The translations under genes and the position numbers were made by a program. DNA of 64,000 bases from Macrocybe gigantea (Eukaryota; Basidiomycota; Agaricomycetes; Agaricales; Callistosporiaceae), in the NCBI GenBank assembly GCA_011319805.1, contig SJRY01000276.1, positions 1 through 64,000 of the forward strand, written 5' to 3'. The notes under the pieces are model-generated. The model did no database searches. It had not been told where the DNA came from and saw nothing but the letters and a program-made list of their open reading frames with translations. The stretch's first letter is position 1. Each line of letters opens with the position of its first letter. Positions 56,401-64,000 of this stretch are shown here, in pieces.

Positions 56401-59222
56401 CGAGAATTCGATCCATTACAGCCGCCGTATTCGACGCGGCATTGAACTTCCGGGAGGCATACATGGAATACATACCCAACTACCCGATCGCTGAATACAA
56501 GATAGAAAATGAGATGGAAACCAATCTCGCTTTTAAAACCTTTGTCGAGGTGTGCTCCCATCATCCAGTGTCCTTTCTCATGGCGAGTTGAAGCTCACAC
56601 AAGAAAAGGATTGTGTCCAACATCCGAATGCTCATGGACTGGAAATGAAAGGCTTTGTCAATCGACCCCTAAATCGGCTAGCACGATATAATGAACTTCT
56701 GACCCGAATCCGTGACGAGTCCCCTCGCACTCATGAAGATTATGACAACATACCAAATGTTCTCGATGTCATAATGGCCATTGGGCGGGAGACAGAGAAA
56801 GGGCGCAATTCTGCAAAGCAGAAGGTCAAACTCTGGCGGTACAATGCCAGCATTGTCTTTAAGCCAGGCGAAGCTATGGTATGTGTTTTTCTTTTATGAT
56901 TTGTCTCCCTGCATCTCCTTGATTCCATAATACAGGACCTCGGCCTTTTGGACGACGCACGATCATTGATGCACACGGGAAAATTGTATCGGCATCCTGA
57001 TAGCCACCCTGAAAATAGCGGCTGGCACCAGCTTTTCTTGCTACTCTTCGACAACTATCGTAAGTTGACGATCTGCATCGAAAGGCACCCTGCTAATCGA
57101 CAATAAGTGGTATTAACGAGGCCGAAAAAGGATGACGGCGTTCGAAAGTACCATGTCGTACGCAAGGTCCGTTGTGCAAATATTCAATCTCGCATGAGTC
57201 ATTCAAACCGTGTTCAAAGCCCATTCCTTTGGAGTTGCTCTCGCTCTCGAACTTCAGTGACCTTCCTGTACCCCGGGGCAACAGCGTGCCTCGCCATCGG
57301 AGGCCAGCGTCACCATCGTCCAGCGTATCCGACTCGCGCTATTCGGAACAGGGGGACATGCGAATGATGTACCCATGTACTATTCATTACAATGGGAGGT
57401 CAAGAGGGTCGTTTACGCTCTATGTCGCATCTCAAGAGATCCGCGCTGAGTGGAAACAGAAACTGGAAGAAGCCTTAGGACTTCGGAAAGTTATCCAAGA
57501 GTCGAATAAGGTGTTTGAAATGGAAACTCTTAGTATTGACACGTTCACAGCGCTGCCTGCGAACGTCAACCCAGTCACTGTCCCTTGGAGTGAGGGCTCA
57601 ACGATTACTGGGAAAGTGACATGCTCAGTTCCTTTCAGTAAGTCATAAGGCATCCAATTTATGTTGCTCATCTTGACGTCGCTCGTCGTAGATACGCCGG
57701 ACGGTCGCTCTCTTGTAGCAATTGGGTGTGCTGATGGTGTTTGGATCGGATTCAGACATGACCCTCGTTGTGAGTATGACGGCATTTCCAAGATACTCTG
57801 CTGAACATCTTCCCGCGCGCAGCGTTGCGTCGCGTATTGCACCTAAGAATGGTAACTCAATGCACAATGCTGGAGGACTTTGGGCTTTTTCTCGTCTTGG
57901 CTGACAAGGTACATGAACTGGGATCCATCTTTTTTGCCTTAAAGTTGAATTTTTGTTAGTCCTTTTTCGCATATCATATCGAGGCACTAGTCCCTACATT
58001 CCCTCAAGATGTGAACGCGTCCCCGAACCCTCAGAAGCTCAACGGTAACCGAGAGGTCCAGTTTTTTAGCGTGGGGAATTTACTAGATCGAACGCTTGTG
58101 GTCTACATGCGGAAGAAAGGGGTGAGTTACCAACAGTTCGATTGAATACTGGAGAAGCATGATCTTGACCCTACCTTAGAACGATAGCCATTTTCACGTC
58201 CTAGAACCTGTGATAGACAAGATATACGACAAGTCCAAGCAGTCTTCAACACGTCGCTGGATCCGACGTGCGCCAAGGTCGGACTGGTTCCGGCATTACA
58301 AGGACTTCTTCCTGCCGACCGACTGCTACGATCTGATCTTTTTGAAAGCCAAGATTGCCATTCTCTGCGCGAAAGGCTTTGAAATCATGGAGCTGAGCGA
58401 GTGCGCCCCATTTCTCCTTCCTGTCGTCCACTTGTGCAATGCTGAGTTTGTCATACACTAGTTTCAGTAGCTCTGTCATCCCTTCGCGGGAGGACCCCAG
58501 GCTGGCGCCTCTGGTGAAGCGCTACGACACCTGTCGACCAATCGGTATCTTCAGAGTCAAGGAGGACGAGTTCCTGCTTTGTTATGACGGTACGTGCCGT
58601 CATCTGGTATTTTTGGGTCTGGCATGGTGACGTTGTATAAGAGTTCGGAATCTACGTAAATGACCATGGCGACCCGAGCCGCGAGATGGGGACTGTCGAA
58701 TGGGACGGACATGCGCAGAGTGTGGCGTTTCACCAACCATACATCCTCCTTTTCGACCCCCATTTCATCGAAATTCGACACGTCGAGACTGGCAGGCTAG
58801 AACAGATCATCCCCGGGCACGACATCCGCGCGACCTGGGACGGACGGGGTCTTAACTCGGCACACGGGAGCACATACAACGATTTAGGCGCCGCTGACCC
58901 GTCGGGAATATTGGCTGGTGGCGCCAGCGACGGTGCGGGCCCTAACCTGGCAGTTTTGACAAACGCTGCAGGAGCGCTGTCGTCCACGATGACGCAAGGT
59001 GCGCGTGTTCACGCTGTGTCGAACATCAAAGAAACGGTTGTGCAGCCCGTAGGGCGCCCGCCTCGGCCGATGACGCAGCATGTGTTCCAGCTTGTACCGA
59101 CGATTCCGCTGTTCCTGCCTGGGTCGCTGAACTCCCCGACGAACGCGACGTATTTCCCGCATTCGTACAGCCCGCCGAGATCGCCGCAAGCGGGGCCAGC
59201 GAGCTTGCCATTTAGATATTAA
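53493..59222 (+). CDS. Rho1-type guanine nucleotide exchange factor, DEP-DH-DH-PH-CNH, copy 2
   Basis: This is a full-length paralogue of the gene at 22769-28669, in opposite orientation, starting MSTIERAEGAHDPGD and ending LPFRY at 59222. The order is a disordered N-terminus, DEP (SLLSHLAVLLRDHV...FTGRDVV, about 54.7-55.06 kb), first DH (LIRKLINKEEEYIADLD ... YYLTRPYEHLRRYPNLL, 55.3-55.9 kb), second DH (FELIKGEMEYVRDLEN ... GFVNRPLNRLARYNELL, 56.1-56.8 kb), PH (56.9-57.5 kb; WKQKLEEALGLRKVIQ) and CNH (57.6-59.2 kb; SLVAIGCADGVWIGF, YDLIFLKAKIAILCAKGFEI). Both copies probably activate Rho1 at growth sites; divergence of the N-termini suggests different partners. One G seems missing near 53905 in the disordered region. 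Elsewhere the exons join in phase. Confidence 0.88.
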
Positions 59223-59714
59223 ATCCTTCTTTTATTTTGCCTGTTCCAGTTTCTCCATATTCCAAGATTATGTATGTACACATCATCTGTATTCTTCCTT
59301 CCGGGATTATGCTCCCCATTTCTTTTTCCCCTCTTGTATGATATATTTTTGTAATTCTCTTGTGCTAACATCGGTTAGCGTTACTTACCGTTGCATGGAC
59401 ACAGGTTGACTCGTTATCTGTTTCAGGTTAACTTTATTCCGTTTCTTCTTCCTTTCTATCTGCATGTTACTGGGTCTATATCAATCTAAGTCTGCAGTAA
59501 TAACGCTATATCACGTGATATTTTTTTCCGTAGCCTTGGGACAATTTCTCCTCACTCGTCGTGCAAACTCCGCATATCGTCGACCGCTCAGTTTTCAGCG
59601 AAAGGGCGCTAGGCCTTTCTCTTCGAAGTAGGTGAACGGAAACACAAGGGAAAGGAGAACGATAGCATTCAGAAAAAGGGGAAGACGGAACCGGTATTAA
59701 AAAGAGCAACAGCC
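59223..59714. other. intergenic region, pyrimidine-rich
   Basis: The 490 bases follow the RhoGEF stop and precede the KH-protein start on the same strand. The T/C-rich left part looks like 3' untranslated sequence. The right part is presumably the KH-gene promoter. No other feature is seen. Confidence 0.4.
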
Positions 59715-61382
59715 ATGTCGTCAAAGCGCAGGTGGGATCAGGCAGGTCCGACGGGTGGAGAAGATGAAGCTGGCCCGGCCTCTAACAACAGCGGCAATAA
59801 CAACGATAGTCACAGTCCCTCCAAGGTTGGTGGGGAGAGCAAGAGCGCGTCGGAGGCTGCTGCTGCTGCTGCTGCCATCGCGGCGAAGATCGCGGCGCAG
59901 TTTGCGAGCGGGGCGCTCGGGAATGGGGGTTCTGGTGGGGACGGGGATTTTGTCAAGGATATTGATATCAACGATGTGCGGAATCGATACATGTTGACGA
60001 AGGGGAGCACACAGGCTCAGGTACGTTTTCGGGCATCAGCTCTGTCGCTGTTGTTTGATGCTTTCACTTGAGTTCTGTTTTCTCTCCTGACATTTGGCTC
60101 AAAAATAGATACATGAGGAAACGGGCGCGTCGGTAAGCACGAAGGGTGTATGGTACCCTGACCGGAGCAAGGCGACGGAGAAAGATCCGCCTCTGTATCT
60201 GCATGTCACTGCCCACACGGCAGAACAGCTCCAGAAAGCTATGGATAAGATCAATGAGCTCATGACTGTTGACTTGGGCTCACTTGTGGAAGATAAGAAG
60301 GACAGGATGAGGGAGAAGGTTGGCCTTCCTTCGTTGCCCGAGTGACCGATTAATGCAACTTATTGCTCGCCCTGTTTTTATTCGACAGAGAAGATGGCCG
60401 GAGGAAAAGCTACCTGTAGGGTTGGAGTCTATAAGGAACTTTAACGTCAGAGCAAAAGTGGTCGGCCCCAGCGTATGTCTTTCTGTCTATCGGCCTGTCC
60501 GTTTTTGGGATGGCTCACACCAGTACAGGGATCGTTTGTGAAGTATATACAGCAGGAAACCGGGACAAGGGTGCAGATCAAGGGTATTGGATCTGGTTTC
60601 ATTGATCAGGAGACCGGAAAGGAGAATGACGAACCGTTGTACATCCATATAACGTGCGTTTACATATTAACTTCAGTTATCATCACTCTCTAAGCTTAGC
60701 CAACAGGAGCCCTGATGAATCCCAAGTCGCAAGAGCAAAAGCGCTAACTGAGGACTTGCTCATGGTTGTGCGGCAAGAGCATGCTAAAATGCAAGCCGTT
60801 CTTCACCAGCAGCAGATGGAGTTACATCAGGCTCAAGCACAATACGCAGCCTATGCCGCCTCAATGGCCGTGAGTGTCGACTGATCTGATTTTTTTTTCC
60901 TTTCCCCAACAGTCAATTGTAAATTAGCAACAGGGATATGCACCACCACCTCCAGCCAACGCGCCTCCGCCCCCGCCGCCTGGCGAGCAGCCGCCTCCTC
61001 CTCCCGATGCCAGCGCCCCTCCTGCACCACCGCCAGGGGCATACGACCCGCAAGCGGCTGCGGCCTCCGGCGCTCCGGCACCGGGTGCGGACGCATCTTC
61101 GCAAGATGCATATGCTGCATACTGGTGTGTAGCATTTAACCGAATGCCTGACGGACAACGTGTCTGAACTGAACAATGATAATTTTCCTTGGCAATTGTA
61201 GGGCCGCGTACGGGTATGACGTAAATTCGCCACAGTTCAAGGAATGGGCAGCGCAACAGCAGCAGCAATATAGCCAGTACTACGCGCAATATGGCTCGCA
61301 AGCACAAGCATCTGGTGCACCGCCTCCCACTGCACCCGCACCTGCGGGAGAGGCACCTCCACCACCACCACCTCCCGCTTGA
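59715..61382 (+). CDS. KH-domain RNA-binding protein, KHDC4/BLOM7-like
   Basis: The N-terminus MSSKRRWDQAGP leads through an Ala-rich helix (AAAAAAAIAAKIAAQF) to DIDINDVRNRYMLTKG. A first KH-like module follows (IHEETGASVSTKGVWYPDRSKA, PLYLHVTAHTAEQL). The second KH is GLESIRNFNVRAKVVGPSG-SFVKYIQQETGTRVQIKG, with IGSGFIDQETGKENDEPLY. This arrangement and these motifs match KHDC4 (BLOM7), a spliceosome-associated RNA-binding protein. The C-terminus is Pro-rich with Gln/Tyr repeats (QQQQQYSQYYAQYG), typical of splicing factors. Exons join in phase with introns near 60020-60108, 60319-60390, 60476-60530, 60655-60709, 60870-60929 and 61126-61200. No frame repair is needed. Confidence 0.82.
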
Positions 61383-62069
61383 GCATGTATTTGCCTATGT
61401 TTTGATTTGTATGTACATAGCTTGACAATGAGTATCCAGTTGGCCCAAAGAGTGACGTGACTCGAAGCAGCTGATATAAGCCTTTCCTGTCAACGAAGCC
61501 AGGCAGTTGACAGGTTCTGCCACATCGACTCGCATTCGCAACTTCTCCTTGACGTCTCCCTTCTGCACGATGTATCTCGCACAGCCCATAACAGGTCAGC
61601 ATATAATTACGTCCTCCTGTCCGTATGCCTGAAACACTGCCAGCCAACTTGTGAATCCATCTGCGATGCTCTGGATGGCTGACATGACTGTCGACAGATG
61701 CTCAGCGACGACTTTCTATTTGAACAATTTGAGTAGCTCGTGGACATCAGTGTGTCATGATCCATCAGACAGTGTCCTTCCAAGTGCTAAAATTGCCCGA
61801 AAACGAGATGCTTCAACATGGCATTTGACAACGAGAGCAATGACGGCCTCATGCGAGTCCAACACGGCTGAGCATTGAGCAGATTCGACTTTAATTGTGG
61901 CTTCGACACTGACTCTTTAGGTTGTGGATCTTTCTATGGAACTGACATCGGGAGCTGTGCTGGTAAAGTCTCGACTCGAGACACCCCACGCACAACTGTG
62001 ACTCGTGAGTCGCCAAGGCCTCTCTCGCTATCGCCCATTTACTGTTCACATCCCCTCCCTCTCTAAAAC
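61383..62069. other. region between the KH gene and the MULE transposase
   Basis: This stretch holds the 3' end of the KH gene and the sequence upstream of the transposase. If the transposase lies in a complete element, one terminal inverted repeat should be here, but without the other end it cannot be picked out by eye. The open frames at 61651-61878 and 61875-62066 look non-coding. Confidence 0.4.
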
Positions 62070-64000
62070 ATGAACCCTACTCCCAAACGCGGCTCTATCG
62101 CATTCTTGCTAAACTCGAGCGATCCCATCAAGGACTCCCAACAATGTCATCCAGGCCCCACTACACCCTCGAAAATGGCCGCTGACAATGATTTTGATAA
62201 GCTACGCACAGACATCAATGTTCGTGGGCCCATTGCTATTTTATTGCTCACTAATGATTGAACTCGCTATTTTCAAGGTACCGCTGAACAAGCTGTATGT
62301 CAATGCAACACAGACAGCAGAGCTTACGAATCTCTATGGCACCGGCTTGGAATTGACGCGACATGTCTTCGACAGCGATGCTGAAAGCCAGTCTCGTGCG
62401 ACAGCTCTCCTCAAGGAACATGGCCTTGATGTCCTTACACGTCAACAATTGGAGAACAAGTGGAACATCAGCTGGAGTTGTGGTTGGGCCAGGGGTGATG
62501 ATACTATTTCTCGTGTCTTAGTTCAATGGTATACAAAAACTGCTTTGTGACCAACGAGGTCGTTTCATCTGAATTTCGGTCGAAGCGTCTGTGGATACGA
62601 TACGGCTGCCCGACAAAAAGCTTATGCTGCGAAGCAAGCCAATGGCAAGCAAAGCAAAGTCTGGAATCGTCGAGCGCCATATGATTTCCATGAATGCCTT
62701 GCACATGCAGACATTACTTATTCAAAAAGCACGAACGAAATCCAAAGGATTGTCGGATACCTCAAACACGTTGATGCCTGTTCTGCTGCACCTATGACAC
62801 GTCTCCCTGCCATTCCACTCCACCCACATGTTGCTGAAATTGCTGTCGAACAGTTGCTTACTGGAGCAAGGTATGTTACTCGTCCCATAATATGTGTGCT
62901 CAGAACCTACATTAACCTTTGGACATCTAGCATAACCACTGTTCAGATGAAGAATTCCGAGATGATTTCCATTGGAGGATATCGAGACCAGTTCCAGTTT
63001 GACCCTTCGACCTCGAATCACCGCTATGAACTTTTGCCCACTGATTTTACGGCTCTCTACCGCAAGTACAACAGACGAATTGGAATCGACATTTCCCTAG
63101 CGCCCGAATACAACTTGGATAACTGGTTGAATCCCCTTCACATGCATTTTAAACCAGATCTCTATCAGGCCGTTTTCCTGTATTGCCGCCGAGCTGATCA
63201 AAATGAGCGGTTGAAAGTATGCATTTCAACGCCTGATATGGATGCAGCGGCATGGGCGTACGGATCTCAAAATCAGATTATCCTGGACGGCACATTTGGT
63301 GTCTGTACTACTCGACTTCTTTTGTTCATTGCCATGGGTGTTGATGCCCAAGGACATGGAGTGCCGCTTGCTCTCTTTCTTTTTCAGCACCAACAGGAAG
63401 CAGAGCGACACACGCAGGATACAACACGGAAATCCTGACCGAACTCTTGCTAAAATGGAGGCAACACTTGGATAAACAAGGACATGGCATGTTTGAACCG
63501 GCAGTGGCGATCACAGATACTGATACGAAGGAGCGAGGCGCACTTGTGAACGTTTGGCCGAAAATAATTTTATTGCTGTGTAAGTTTCATGTTCGGCAAT
63601 GTTGGACAAATAGGCGTCGAAAGCTTCTGTCATCGAAGGAAAAAAGCCAGTCGTTTTGGAGCGAGCATGTATTGAGTCGGCTGCATACCCTCGAAAACAG
63701 GCATGCTTTCAATCTTTCAGTAAAAGAAAAAGCTGAATTGTATACAGGCTCCTCGAGACGCTGGAACATTCTGACGCACAAGCTCTCATACTAGCAGAGC
63801 AAAAGGTCCTTGAGGAGCTGATACACAGCAAAACAGACACATTGCTTCGGAAGTATGCAACAGCAGGCCTTGCATACCTCGAATATATGAGAACAACATG
63901 GTTGGATCCTTCCATCTGGGCATCGTGGTCACAATTTGGTCGTCAACGTGCTGCTGATCAATTGAAAAAGCCTATCAGTGGTGTCATTCCGACCACAAAC
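62070..64000 (+). mobile_element. MULE-type DNA transposase gene, 3' end beyond the window (two frame breaks)
   Basis: An ATG at 62070 (MNPTPKRGSIAFLL) starts a multi-exon gene. The N-terminal part contains a zinc-binding module (CVCGYDTAARQ ... CLAHADITY ... VDACSAAP). The MULE catalytic core follows: NQIILDGTFGVCTTRLLLFI holds the first Asp and AVAITDTDTKERGALVNVWP the second. CKFHVRQCW, a conserved Cys/His helix of this superfamily, comes next. Frame breaks near 63382 and 63745 are each mended by one added base, the first in a run of five T. The coding region is still open at 64000, so the third acidic residue and the 3' terminus are unseen. Otherwise the gene is well preserved, suggesting recent activity or domestication; the sequence cannot tell which. 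Confidence 0.8.

Overview
The window is nuclear DNA of a filamentous basidiomycete, most likely an Agaricomycete. Genes are close-packed on both strands and cut by many short introns (mostly about 50-60 nt, GT-AG with CTAAC/CTGAC-like branch sites). The gene families are fungal: Bir1, a Rom/Rgf-type RhoGEF, a Kre9/Knh1-like GPI protein, a fungal-type protein kinase pair and a MULE transposase. The species cannot be named from the sequence.

Layout. 1-6 kb: a tandem pair of secreted quinoprotein (sorbosone-dehydrogenase-like) genes. 6-14 kb: actin-binding Abp1, a type-B carboxylesterase and a GPI-anchored Ser/Thr-rich wall protein. 14-22.4 kb: an accessory block with two diverged tandem kinase-like genes, bracketed by a disordered-protein gene and a truncated second copy of that gene's 3' part. 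22.8-28.7 kb: a DEP-DH-DH-PH-CNH RhoGEF, which has a paralogue in opposite orientation at 53.5-59.2 kb. Between them lie a UBXN1-like UBA/zinc-finger/UBX protein, an F-box protein, Bir1 (survivin), a coiled-coil protein, a ZNF511-like zinc-finger protein, a small secreted repeat protein, mitochondrial GatA, Mak11/PAK1IP1, GPATCH1/TGH, an amino-acid permease and a METTL2-type tRNA m3C methyltransferase. The right end holds a KHDC4-like KH protein and a MULE transposase running off the window.

How the genes relate. This is not one pathway. Several neighbours are divergent pairs with short shared upstream regions: RhoGEF/UBXN1, Bir1/coiled-coil, GatA/Mak11, GPATCH1/permease and METTL2/RhoGEF. 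The RhoGEFs (cell-wall integrity), the Kre9-like GPI protein (wall) and Abp1 (cortical actin) share a cell-surface theme. Mak11, GPATCH1, KHDC4, METTL2 and GatA are RNA or translation housekeeping genes.

Data quality. At least 20 reading-frame breaks occur in otherwise well-conserved genes. Every one I checked is mended by adding one base, most often in a short homopolymer. This one-directional pattern points to single-base deletions left in the assembly rather than to a wave of pseudogenes. Genes marked as broken below should be read with that in mind. Exon boundaries were inferred by eye from splice signals and family resemblance.
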